Shown in pieces: positions 26,984-34,713 of a DNA stretch of 64,000 bases (its first letter is position 1; every line of letters begins with the position of its first letter). This stretch comes from SZUA-584 sp964441275 (lineage in GTDB: Bacteria > Bacillota > Clostridia > Christensenellales > SZUA-584): positions 62,001 to 126,000 of the forward strand of contig CAYTUG010000001.1 in NCBI GenBank assembly GCA_964441275.1, given 5' to 3'. Made by a program: the position numbers and the translations under genes. The notes under the pieces are model-generated. The model was not told the DNA's origin, made no database searches, and saw only the letters and a program-made list of their open reading frames with translations.

Positions 26984-28063
26984 TTATTGTTCTTCGCTTA
27001 TTGGTGATTCTTGCCTTATGGTCCGCAAACTTATCAGCGTATAGCCGACACAAACTATGCCAAAAACGCCTATTCCTATCCAACCGACAACAAAACTTTC
27101 CGTAACATAAATTATTATCCCTATAAAAGCCATAATAAGCTGAAATGCCCCAAGCGCCAACACAACCATCCGCTTGTTTTTTAGCCGCTTTGTTAAATCA
27201 TGATGCAGGTGATGCCTATCCGGCTGCATTATAGACTTTCTTAACAATATGCGCCTCAAAACGGAAATCGTAAGGTCGGCAATAGGAACAATCATTATAT
27301 ATACGGGCACAACAACTTCAATTATGTTTTTTTGGGATAAGCTCATTATTGTAAGTATGCCAAGCATAAACCCGATAAACATGCTGCCCGCATCCCCCAT
27401 AAATATTTTGGCGGGGCTGATATTAAAAACTAAAAAGCCGAGTATAGCACCAAATAATGCAACCGCCGTGGGCAAAGCTAACTGAGTGCGCCCCTGAAGA
27501 TAGAATATCGCTATAAATGCGGCTACGGATATAAGCGAAAGGCAGCTTGCCAGCCCGTCGAGTCCGTCTAAAAAATTTATCGCATTGGTTATCGCTACTA
27601 TCCAAAATACCACGATGACTGAAATTAACACCACAGTTAAAGCATCCGACTCCATCAATCGCGGCGGGAAATAAAATTGAAGGCACCCCACCAACACAAT
27701 AAGCGCAAGTATAAAAAGCGTTGCAAGCCTGCGTTTGGGGCTTAACGAAAGTATATCGTCAATAATGCCCATAAGAGTAACGCCCGAAATCCCGATTATA
27801 AAGGCGCTGACTATATTTGTTTTAATGCCTTTAACAAAAAAGACTATGTAAATTACGGTAGCCGCAATTGTAGACAGGTATATTGCGGCACCACCCATTA
27901 GCGGTATCGGTGTGGTATGCATTTTACGATTATTGGGATAATCAAGTATTTTTAATTTCCGCGAAATGATTATCATTACAGGCGTTAGAATAAGCGAAAG
28001 CGCCAATGATATTAACGCGACAAAAAAATAATGTTCCATGCTGATTCGGGCACGTACGCCCAT
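26984..28063 (-). CDS. MraY/WecA-type glycosyl-1-phosphate transferase (TagO-like)
   Basis: An integral membrane enzyme of 359 residues with about ten segments. It would transfer a sugar-1-phosphate, most likely GlcNAc-1-P, from a UDP-sugar to undecaprenyl phosphate, starting teichoic acid or another wall polymer. Motifs: DNRKMHTTPIPLMGG, GIIDDILSLSP with the Asp pair, NAINFLDGLDGLAS, GDAGSMFIGFMLG, and RHHLHHDLTKR. These fit the WecA/TagO branch rather than MraY. The start at 28063 has AGAGG only three bases away, and an ATG at 28039 has no site, so the exact start is uncertain. No other wall-polymer gene is adjacent. Confidence 0.88.
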   Translation of the reverse strand: MGVRARISMEHYFFVALISLALSLILTPVMIIISRKLKILDYPNNRKMHTTPIPLMGGAAIYLSTIAATVIYIVFFVKGIKTNIVSAFIIGISGVTLMGIIDDILSLSPKRRLATLFILALIVLVGCLQFYFPPRLMESDALTVVLISVIVVFWIVAITNAINFLDGLDGLASCLSLISVAAFIAIFYLQGRTQLALPTAVALFGAILGFLVFNISPAKIFMGDAGSMFIGFMLGILTIMSLSQKNIIEVVVPVYIMIVPIADLTISVLRRILLRKSIMQPDRHHLHHDLTKRLKNKRMVVLALGAFQLIMAFIGIIIYVTESFVVGWIGIGVFGIVCVGYTLISLRTIRQESPISEEQ

Positions 28064-28154
28064 CGACCTCTTATTTTTCTTTATTATATTTTATCAAAAT
28101 AATACTGTCAAACATGCGCCGAAAATTTAATCCGTACCGCCGTGACTATGCGGT

Positions 28155-28511
28155 TTAAAATGTAATTATCTTATCGCTGTCAATTACCCACTCTGCCAGC
28201 GCAGCCATTGTAGATTTTTCAGCCCCCTCAAAATATGGGTGGTTCTTGTAAATCCCGCATCGCGCCATGCAAGTTCCGCATACCTTAACGCGCACCCCAT
28301 CAACAATTAGCTCTTTTAGAATTTGCGATAGATCCCAATCGTAGTTTTCCGGCGCTTTGCACACATCCCTTGCCATATCTACCGAATCATTCATAAGAAA
28401 TATTCTAACTTCCTGCCCTTTTTTTCTCAATGTTCCGGCAAGCCTTAATCCGTTCCAAGTGATGTCCGTATCATCGTATGGTTTGCGGTTAAATATTATT
28501 AAAATCTTCAC
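28155..28511 (-). CDS. DsrE-family protein
   Basis: A small cytoplasmic protein of 118 residues with the DsrE/DsrF-like fold: start KILIIFNRKPYDDTDITWNG, then FLMNDSVDMARD, and CGTCMARCGIYKNHPYFEG. The Cys cluster C-G-T-C-M-A-R-C (near residues 87-94) lies where sulfur-relay members carry their active Cys. Known relatives move sulfur or have unknown roles. No sulfur genes are adjacent, so a specific role is not supported. It is followed by 197 bases without a gene. Confidence 0.8.
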   Translation of the reverse strand: MKILIIFNRKPYDDTDITWNGLRLAGTLRKKGQEVRIFLMNDSVDMARDVCKAPENYDWDLSQILKELIVDGVRVKVCGTCMARCGIYKNHPYFEGAEKSTMAALAEWVIDSDKIITF

Positions 28512-28708
28512 TTCGCATTCGCCCCTTCCTTACCTTTGCGCTTATTATATCTAACGACGGGCAGTTATACAATAATTGCGAAACAGGATTTATAGCTTGC
28601 CGGGGCTTAAAATTTAACGGAAGCTATCGCCCATATTTATTTTACAGCCCGCCTGTGCAATGCCCGGGCAACTATCTTTAAACAACCGCCAACCAATTTT
28701 TTTGGTTT

Positions 28709-30196
28709 TTAGTCAAAACCGCCCAACAAATAGCTTTCCAGCTCGTCCTTTGGTTTTGCGTAATCAGCGAACGGCTCGGGCAGTTTTGTTTGTGCTGCGC
28801 AGGGAATAAGCGCCCTGCGCGAACACCAGTACCGCAAAGCATCGGGGCTGTGCGTAATATCGTGAGGCTCATTTGCCACATCCCCCGCCCTGATTCTATC
28901 ATGCTGTAAAAGCGGCAAGCAGCGCAAAAGCGGGGCACAGGTTGAAAAGATGACAAGCCTTGATTGGCCTTGCACAATCCTTAAGTATTCTTTAACATTT
29001 AACCACCCGTCAATTCGGTTGCTTCCCGCTTTTAGAAGAGGCACGCTGTTTTGCGCAAAAATTTCGGCCGCACTGCATCCGGTGTCCTGCCTTCTGCTCC
29101 ATAAATCGGGCGGCGCTATAAATTGTTCAACGGTCTCGTTTTGCGATTCTTTTATGGCTTGCGCCGCTTCGGAAACCGTAAGGTTTGATTGCTCAATGCT
29201 CCTGTAACAATACGCCCTTCCGTTTTCATCAACTGCAAACCAAAGCACTGCAAGCATATCGAGCCCGTAATCAATCGCCGCGCTTTTATGCCAATTTTGA
29301 GGCAGCGCAAAAGGCTTGCATACATGTATTTTGTGGTTAAACTCGCAAAAGAACTGACCGGCAAACACATTCCAGTCACCTTCCAGCCATGCCCGCCTAA
29401 GCATGGGCGGCAGAGCCTGAAGCTGTCTTATATAATCGGCGCTTTGCATCGCCTGTTCATGCAACACTGTTTTCGCGGCTGCTCTGCCGTACTTCTTTTT
29501 AAGTTCCGCCAGCGCATCTCTATACCCCTTGTCCGAATTAAACAGAGGAGCATTATCGTATACCCGCGCCTGTATAAAAGTATAATCCCGCGCGTTTTCG
29601 CCGTATTTATAGTCCCTGTCGATAAAAAGCCTTTTTACCCACGCATGCCCTACGCCCCCCGGATTGCAGGTTATGTATGCACGTTTTGGATAATTGTTTG
29701 CCCCGCGGATACATGCGCACAGCCACGAGAATTGATATTCCGTAAGCTGAGTAGCCTCGTCTATAAAAATTACATCGTACTCTTGCCCCTGATACTGGAG
29801 AACATCGTTTTCTTTGCTGCAATATCCAAGCTTGAGACGCGAACCGTGCGGGAAACTGAACGCTTTTTCACGTTCGCTGTATTCGGGCCTATAATGTGGC
29901 GGAATTGCGGCATAAGCCGCTTTAAGTCTTTTTGTGTGGTTTTCACGCAATTCCGGATATGTGCGCCGAACAATAAGCATCTGTATTCCGGGGTAATAAT
30001 AAGCCAAAAAGGTTGCCTTCGCCCGTATAGCGTGAGATTTTCCTCCGCCTTTTGCGCCCCCGTATCCTATAAAACGTGTACGCGCTATAAGAAAAGCCTC
30101 TTGTTTTTTTGTCGGTTTGCCAAAAGCGCGCAACAACCCGTTTTCCAAACTGTCTTCTTTGTACATACAAAAAACGCCTGATACGGCGCTTTGCAC
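28709..30196 (-). CDS. Phage terminase large subunit, apparently intact, outside any prophage
   Basis: This 495-residue protein is the ATP-driven DNA-packaging motor and nuclease of tailed phages. The ATPase domain has Walker A GGAKGGGKS (46-54), Walker B DVIFIDEA (141-148) and coupling motif YITCNPGG (174-181). The RNase H-like nuclease domain has Asp309 (AIDYG), Asp364 (APPDLW) and Asp452 (HSPDALRYW). All key residues are present. The start is either the GTG at 30196, seven bases after the ferredoxin stop and abutting AAAGGA, or the ATG at 30166, which has no site. No portal, capsid, tail, integrase or lysis genes are near. A ferredoxin gene separates it from the probable small subunit. It may be a domesticated or relic packaging module. 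Confidence 0.9.
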   Translation of the reverse strand: MQSAVSGVFCMYKEDSLENGLLRAFGKPTKKQEAFLIARTRFIGYGGAKGGGKSHAIRAKATFLAYYYPGIQMLIVRRTYPELRENHTKRLKAAYAAIPPHYRPEYSEREKAFSFPHGSRLKLGYCSKENDVLQYQGQEYDVIFIDEATQLTEYQFSWLCACIRGANNYPKRAYITCNPGGVGHAWVKRLFIDRDYKYGENARDYTFIQARVYDNAPLFNSDKGYRDALAELKKKYGRAAAKTVLHEQAMQSADYIRQLQALPPMLRRAWLEGDWNVFAGQFFCEFNHKIHVCKPFALPQNWHKSAAIDYGLDMLAVLWFAVDENGRAYCYRSIEQSNLTVSEAAQAIKESQNETVEQFIAPPDLWSRRQDTGCSAAEIFAQNSVPLLKAGSNRIDGWLNVKEYLRIVQGQSRLVIFSTCAPLLRCLPLLQHDRIRAGDVANEPHDITHSPDALRYWCSRRALIPCAAQTKLPEPFADYAKPKDELESYLLGGFD

Positions 30197-30203
30197 TCCT
30201 TTC

Positions 30204-30395
30204 TTAATGTTCTATGCCGATAACTTCTACCGGACACTCCGCCGCCGCCTCGGCGGCCGCATCTTCGAGCTCTTTTGGTATCGTATCCACAACAGTTTCG
30301 GCTCGCCCGTCATCTCCTATCTGAAAAACCTCGGGGCACATCTCTGCGCACAGCCCGCACATTATGCACCCTTCTTTGTCTATTACCGCTTTCAT
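30204..30395 (-). CDS. Small [4Fe-4S] ferredoxin
   Basis: A 63-residue ferredoxin, an electron carrier of low-potential anaerobic metabolism. Cluster ligands are probably Cys10, Cys13, Cys16 (CIMCGLC) and Cys54 (AAECPVEVI). Cys20 precedes Pro as in single-cluster ferredoxins. The acidic C-terminal half is typical. ATG 30395 follows AGGGAG. It lies 55 bp after the small-terminase-like gene and 7 bp before the large subunit, all on one strand, and its stop codon sits just before the large-subunit binding site. A ferredoxin inside a terminase pair is unusual. It may be a host gene whose flanks were invaded, or a component carried by the element. Confidence 0.9.
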   Translation of the reverse strand: MKAVIDKEGCIMCGLCAEMCPEVFQIGDDGRAETVVDTIPKELEDAAAEAAAECPVEVIGIEH

Positions 30396-30450
30396 TTTCT
30401 CTCCCTTCCTTCCATTTAATTGGTATCATAACCATTAATCGAGTTGCTAT

Positions 30451-30891
30451 TCAGCGCGCAAATTTTTTTAGCTTGCCAAGGTCAACACAAGGCAATTCTT
30501 CATATGCGCGGCAGCAATCCAAAGCGCCGGTTGCCTCGAGCTGTTTTATACGCAGCGCATTTGGCTTATCGCTCTCTTCCCAGTGACGCTGTATATGCAG
30601 CAAACCCATCCTTAAGCAAGAGGCGAGCCGCTCGTTGCGGGCGCAGCGTATATCGTCCCCGCTTTTGAAATAGCCCTTAAGCCACATGTTAAGCCTTTCT
30701 CTTGTAATGTCAAGAGCTATGCAAAGCCCCGATATGCTGTACTTGCGCAGATTTTGAGCGCTTATTAAATAATCTTTTATCAGGGCGTTTATTTGCTCAA
30801 TATCAACATCGCAGCTGCCATTTGAATATGTTGTAAAACGCTCTTGCTGTTTTAATCCAACGCCGCTTATACGTACATTTTTCTTTGCCAC
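30451..30891 (-). CDS. Terminase small subunit-like DNA-binding protein
   Basis: A 146-residue protein with a helix-turn-helix-like segment, YSISGLCIALDITRERLNMW (about 54-73). This resembles the N-terminal DNA-recognition domain of phage terminase small subunits. The helical remainder would serve oligomerisation. The first 30 residues are basic (MAKKNVRISGVGLKQQERF). It starts with GTG at 30891 after GGGGGA. Assignment rests on this motif, on length, and on its place upstream of a large terminase subunit, which is the usual order. Identity as another small DNA-binding regulator is possible. Confidence 0.6.
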   Translation of the reverse strand: MAKKNVRISGVGLKQQERFTTYSNGSCDVDIEQINALIKDYLISAQNLRKYSISGLCIALDITRERLNMWLKGYFKSGDDIRCARNERLASCLRMGLLHIQRHWEESDKPNALRIKQLEATGALDCCRAYEELPCVDLGKLKKFAR

Positions 30892-30970
30892 TTAATCCCC
30901 CTTAAAGATTATTTGCTAATAAAAGCTTAAACTAAAAATTAGCTCTGCATCGCTCAAAATATGTGGCATA

Positions 30971-30999
30971 TTCTCAGCTTTGAACTGTTATGATATAAT
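30971..30999 (+). promoter_or_regulatory. Promoter for the kinase-like gene and hpt
   Basis: TTCTCA and TATAAT are separated by 17 bp, and the -10 is extended (TGATATAAT). The TTG start of the kinase-like gene lies about 50 bases downstream. Confidence 0.5.
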
Positions 31000-31047
31000 A
31001 GTTACAGGCAGTAAACTGTCCGTTTAGGATTTTGAAAGGGTAAACAT

Positions 31048-31980
31048 TTGGCTGTTATTACAATATCCCGGCAACAATGCAGCTTTGGAAGCGAAATAGC
31101 TTCTGCCGTGGCGCAAAAACTTGGCTATACGCTTATTGCGCACGACACGTTGCTTTCTAAATTTTTTACTGAAGCCAGCGCGCACGAGCGCCACATGCTG
31201 ACCGAAAGCGCAAAATTCTATCTGACACAAAACAGTCAGTGTGAAACATATTTGAGTTTGCTTACAAGCAGATTATGCGAATACGCACAAAATAACGATT
31301 GTATTATGGTAGGCTTTGGCTCGCAGGCGATATTCAAAAATACAAAATCTGCGTTGCATATAAGGGTTTTTGCGCCTTTGAGCATAAGAATAGAGCGTTT
31401 GATGCGCCGATACCGTGTATCTGCAGAGCAAGCCGCCCGTATACTTGAAAAGGCGGATAAAAAGCAGAAAAAATTTGTGTCTGTGCTTTTTGGTATTTCG
31501 GTAGCCGATGTTGCCCATTATAACATGATACTCAACACGCATTCGCTAACTGTGGATGAATGCGTTGCGGCAATTATTTCAATGCACGAGCAGCACGCCG
31601 TTATTGGGCGAATAGAACAAGAATCGCAAGAAAGCGCGGTTATGTGCAACCTTTCGGATATCGCATTGCTTAAAAATAAATCCGAAGCGGAATTTGCGCG
31701 GCTGCTCGATATGTATCATATAGATTGGGTTTACGAGCCCAAAACGTTTCCTGTAGAATGGGACGCCGCCGGAAACGTAACGTCTGCATTCAGTCCTGAT
31801 TTTTATTTGCCTAAGTTCGACACATATATAGAGCTTACAACCATGAACCAAAAATACGTGACCGCAAAGAACAAAAAAATAAAAAAGCTTCGCGAGCTTT
31901 ACCCCGGAATTAACATTAAAATAGTGTACAAGAAAGACTTTCATTCGTTGCTCGGGCGCTTTTTCCCGGATGGAGATTAG
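31048..31980 (+). CDS. Cytidylate kinase-like protein fused to a nuclease-like domain
   Basis: A 310-residue fusion. Residues 1-190 match the cytidylate-kinase-like family: ITISRQQCSFGSEIASAVAQ is the degenerate P-loop, where family members more often have GSGG, and IRVFAPLSIRIERLMRRY is the lid and nucleotide-binding region. Residues 210-310 resemble a compact PD-(D/E)XK nuclease: SEAEFARLL, Glu230, SPDFYLPKF with Asp251, then YIELTT with Glu262, and a Lys-rich helix. The usual Lys after the Glu is Thr, so catalysis is doubtful. The TTG start follows GAAAGGG. The gene ends 3 bp before hpt, so the two are co-transcribed. The substrate and the role of the C-terminal domain are unknown. Confidence 0.75.
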   Translation: MAVITISRQQCSFGSEIASAVAQKLGYTLIAHDTLLSKFFTEASAHERHMLTESAKFYLTQNSQCETYLSLLTSRLCEYAQNNDCIMVGFGSQAIFKNTKSALHIRVFAPLSIRIERLMRRYRVSAEQAARILEKADKKQKKFVSVLFGISVADVAHYNMILNTHSLTVDECVAAIISMHEQHAVIGRIEQESQESAVMCNLSDIALLKNKSEAEFARLLDMYHIDWVYEPKTFPVEWDAAGNVTSAFSPDFYLPKFDTYIELTTMNQKYVTAKNKKIKKLRELYPGINIKIVYKKDFHSLLGRFFPDGD

Positions 31981-31983
31981 TAT

Positions 31984-32514
31984 ATGCAAAACCCGCAGTA
32001 CAAAAGAATCTTGTTTACAAAAGAGGATATCTTAAACCGCGTTTCTTCGTTGGGAGAAGCAATTTCTAAAGATTACGAAGGCAAAGAGCTTGTGCTGGTA
32101 GCTCTTTTAAAGGGTTCGCTTTATTTTTGCGCCGATTTAACCCGTGCCGTTACAATACCCGTCATGATTGATTTTATGTCAATCGGCGTGTACGCCTCGA
32201 ACCAGTCGGGTATTGTGCGCATAACAAAAGATCTTGACATAGACATAACCGCAAAACACGTTTTAATATTGGAAGACATCGTTCGTACCGGTTTAACATT
32301 GGGATACATAGTACAAACTTTAGAGGCGCGCCGCCCGGCCAGCGTAAAAATATGCTCTTTGTTTGTCAATCCCACCCAAAGGCTTATCGATGTCCCGTTA
32401 GCCTATACGGGTTTTACGGTTTCTAACGAGTGGCTGATGGGATACGGCATGGACATAGACGAAAAATGGCGCAACCTGCCTTATGTAGTCGAAATTGAAA
32501 AAGCCAACGGCTAA
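31984..32514 (+). CDS. hpt: Hypoxanthine phosphoribosyltransferase
   Basis: A 176-residue cytoplasmic enzyme that salvages hypoxanthine and guanine with PRPP to make IMP and GMP. The type I PRT fold is clear: LVALLKGSLYFCADLTRAV near the N-terminus, DFMSIGVYAS, the PRPP motif LILEDIVRTGLTLGYI (about 95-110), and the hood region FTVSNEWLMGYGMD. Length is normal. It starts 3 bp after the kinase-like fusion gene and probably depends on that gene for translation. Pairing with a nucleotide-kinase-like protein suggests a joint nucleotide-salvage role. Confidence 0.95.
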   Translation: MQNPQYKRILFTKEDILNRVSSLGEAISKDYEGKELVLVALLKGSLYFCADLTRAVTIPVMIDFMSIGVYASNQSGIVRITKDLDIDITAKHVLILEDIVRTGLTLGYIVQTLEARRPASVKICSLFVNPTQRLIDVPLAYTGFTVSNEWLMGYGMDIDEKWRNLPYVVEIEKANG

Positions 32515-32579
32515 TTAATCTAATTATTCGGTTTTTCGGGCTTGTTTTGTATCATTTTGTGTTATTATGCCTTTACTCA

Positions 32580-32588
32580 TGATATAAT
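32580..32588 (+). promoter_or_regulatory. Extended -10 promoter candidate
   Basis: TGATATAAT is a perfect extended -10 element. It lies about 40 bases upstream of the zinc-ribbon gene start at 32629. No good -35 hexamer is visible. Confidence 0.45.
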
Positions 32589-32628
32589 TATTTATGGTTT
32601 TGAAAAAAGTATTTAGGGAGTGTATATT

Positions 32629-34152
32629 ATGTTTTGTGCAAAATGTGGCTATAACAACCCCGATGATTCTTCCTTTTGTTTGCAGTGCGGCACTGCCGTA
32701 GCAACCCAAGCTGCGCCCGCTCAAACTGCCCAGCAGCCTCAATATCCGGCTACAGCGCCCAGACAATATCCAAAAAAGAAGACGGGGCTTATAGTTGGGA
32801 TTATTATCGTTATTGTTTTGTTAGCAGCCGCGGCGGCGGTATATTTTTTCGTTTTAGATTCGCCTGCCGGCAATTGGTACTGCGCACAGCGTGCGGTTGC
32901 GCTTTATTTCGGCGACAACAATACCGCTACCCAATACACGCTTTCCGGCACAAACAGAATGAAATACGAATTTAACAAGCTGAGCGGCGCCGGTTATTTA
33001 ATCTCCGAAGGCTCCCGGCTTTCTTTTAAGGTGTCCGGCAACACTTTGGAGCTTGATTCAAACAGAATTCTGTTCTTTGAAAGATTAGACAAACATTCCC
33101 ATATTGGAGAAGTCATGCTTGGGGCGTTAAACGGCGTCTGGACAAGCGACGGGGCTAAAAAGGCGTTAGAGATAAAAGACGGTAAAGCCGATGTGTATAC
33201 CGCAAATGATAAACAGACGGGTATGTTGTTTTTTAACTTGAACAGCGGCGAATTCACACTTAACTTAGGCGAAGAAACCGTCGCTTTCAAAGTGGAAGAT
33301 GATAAACTGAATTTCGAGTTTGAAACGTTTTCCAGGGCAGATAAAAATTTTAACATTGAAGAGTTTATTTCAACAGAATCTGCGATAACCGGCACGTGGT
33401 ATGAAACGCAGGATAAAGGATTTATCACCTTTTTCCCCGATGGTACTTTAAGCTATCAACACAACAATTACGGCGGCATGGGAACGTACGTCTTCGATGA
33501 AAGCATAGGCGGCGGTTCCTTTCAATATCACAAAGACCCGCTGGAGCAAAACCCGTTGGTTTTTACATACATATTTCATTTGGAAGGCGAAAGGCTGGTC
33601 GTGGGGGAGCAGGAATATACGCGCACTCGCGTTGAGCTGCCCAAAGCCGTACCGCCTGTTTTGGGCGCATGGTATGAAACTACGGGCATGCACGGAACGT
33701 TAGAGTTTTTCGAGGATAACACCGCCTCTATGTCTATAAACAACAACATATATTACGGCTTTTACATATACTATGATTTAAGCGGCTTCGGACAGTTTAC
33801 AGTAAATTACCCGGAGTTTGCCGTCACTTATGACTTTTTGATTGCAGGTGAGACGTTAACGTTTGATGACTTTAGCTACACAAAAAATTATGTTGAGCAA
33901 AAAGGATCGCTGATTTTTGGAACATGGAGCAGCGTAACCGGGGTTAAAGGAACGTTCTTCTTTTCAGAGTATGGCAACGGAGTTTACTATGACATTGACG
34001 ACAAATCATACAATGGCATATTTACTTTCGATACTACTCTAAAAACGGGCATAATGACTTTTGAAGAGAACAGCTTATCAGCCGATTTCTATCTGCAAGA
34101 TGGGGAGCTTATTGTTTGGAACGAAAGGTTTGCAAGAGACATTGCTAATTAA
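32629..34152 (+). CDS. Zinc-ribbon membrane protein with repeated extracellular modules
   Basis: A 507-residue protein. An N-terminal zinc ribbon (Cys3, Cys6, Cys17, Cys20: FCAKCGYNN and FCLQCG) is followed by a Pro/Gln/Ala-rich linker, one membrane segment at about 48-70 (LIVGIIIVIVLLAAAAAVYF), and a large outside region. That region has at least five modules of 70-100 residues, each starting with a G-x-W pattern: GNWYCAQR, GVWTSDGAK, GTWYETQDK, GAWYETTGM, GTWSSVTGV, with alternating strands as in lipocalin-like beta modules. The ATG at 32629 follows AGGGAG; a GTG nine bases upstream is less likely. Zinc ribbons of this kind are frequent in Clostridia. The function is unknown. Confidence 0.8.
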   Translation: MFCAKCGYNNPDDSSFCLQCGTAVATQAAPAQTAQQPQYPATAPRQYPKKKTGLIVGIIIVIVLLAAAAAVYFFVLDSPAGNWYCAQRAVALYFGDNNTATQYTLSGTNRMKYEFNKLSGAGYLISEGSRLSFKVSGNTLELDSNRILFFERLDKHSHIGEVMLGALNGVWTSDGAKKALEIKDGKADVYTANDKQTGMLFFNLNSGEFTLNLGEETVAFKVEDDKLNFEFETFSRADKNFNIEEFISTESAITGTWYETQDKGFITFFPDGTLSYQHNNYGGMGTYVFDESIGGGSFQYHKDPLEQNPLVFTYIFHLEGERLVVGEQEYTRTRVELPKAVPPVLGAWYETTGMHGTLEFFEDNTASMSINNNIYYGFYIYYDLSGFGQFTVNYPEFAVTYDFLIAGETLTFDDFSYTKNYVEQKGSLIFGTWSSVTGVKGTFFFSEYGNGVYYDIDDKSYNGIFTFDTTLKTGIMTFEENSLSADFYLQDGELIVWNERFARDIAN

Positions 34153-34220
34153 CTATTATACGGCCGCTTATAGTCGCTTTGATGCGGCGCAAATATCAAT
34201 ATGACTGATAAAAAACTAAT

Positions 34221-34247
34221 GAAAGCCGGCGGCAAACCGGCTTTTGT
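34221..34247 (+). terminator. Rho-independent terminator
   Basis: AAAGCCGG (34222-34229) pairs with CCGGCTTT (34237-34244), followed by T-rich sequence. It lies 70 bases after the zinc-ribbon gene and between convergent genes, so it may serve both strands. Confidence 0.7.
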
Positions 34248-34329
34248 TAATTCCTGAATGTGGCGCCTGCCGCGTACGAACAAAATAACCCGCAAAGCAA
34301 AATTTTTGACAGCACGGTGCAACAAGCCG

Positions 34330-34713
34330 TTAATCTTTGCTCAACATTTTATCCCGCAATAACTCGTAACCTTTTTTTTCGGATGTGCCGCGCTGCCGCG
34401 CAAAATTCTCTTTATTCTTCGCAATGTATCTGTTATAAAGCTCTTGTGCGTCCATACCGGTTTTTAAACACATGCTTATAAAAAAATGAAGTATGTCAAC
34501 AAGCTCGTCTTTAACCTTGCCAACTTCCACCGGACTTTCATTCTTCCACCATTTAAAATTAACTTCGTCAATAAGTTCGGCAAGCTCGGATATCATGGCA
34601 AGCGTTTCCTTTTGTATCCACTGCTCCATTGTAATGTCCGTTAAACCGCGGCTTTGTATAAGTTCGGAATCAAACCGCTTCTGATACTCGAATATACTTT
34701 CCAGCTTGTCCAT
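34330..34713 (-). CDS. dUTP diphosphatase, all-alpha (dimeric, MazG-like) type
   Basis: A 127-residue protein that would hydrolyse dUTP to dUMP and pyrophosphate, keeping uracil out of DNA and supplying dUMP. Metal-binding acidic motifs are visible: ISELAELIDEVNFKWWKN (about 37-54), where KWWK is typical of the dUTPase_2 family, and KVKDELVDILHFF (about 62-74). The start at 34713 follows GGAGGGG; a frame to 34794 is longer but has no site. The gene overlaps the 3' end of the M16 peptidase by 44 bp on the same strand. Confidence 0.85.
   Translation of the reverse strand: MDKLESIFEYQKRFDSELIQSRGLTDITMEQWIQKETLAMISELAELIDEVNFKWWKNESPVEVGKVKDELVDILHFFISMCLKTGMDAQELYNRYIAKNKENFARQRGTSEKKGYELLRDKMLSKD

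Noticed and set aside
29189..30181. A 330-codon open frame on the + strand
   Set aside because: It is exactly antisense to the terminase large subunit, whose motifs are all present, and the antisense translation has no recognisable domain.
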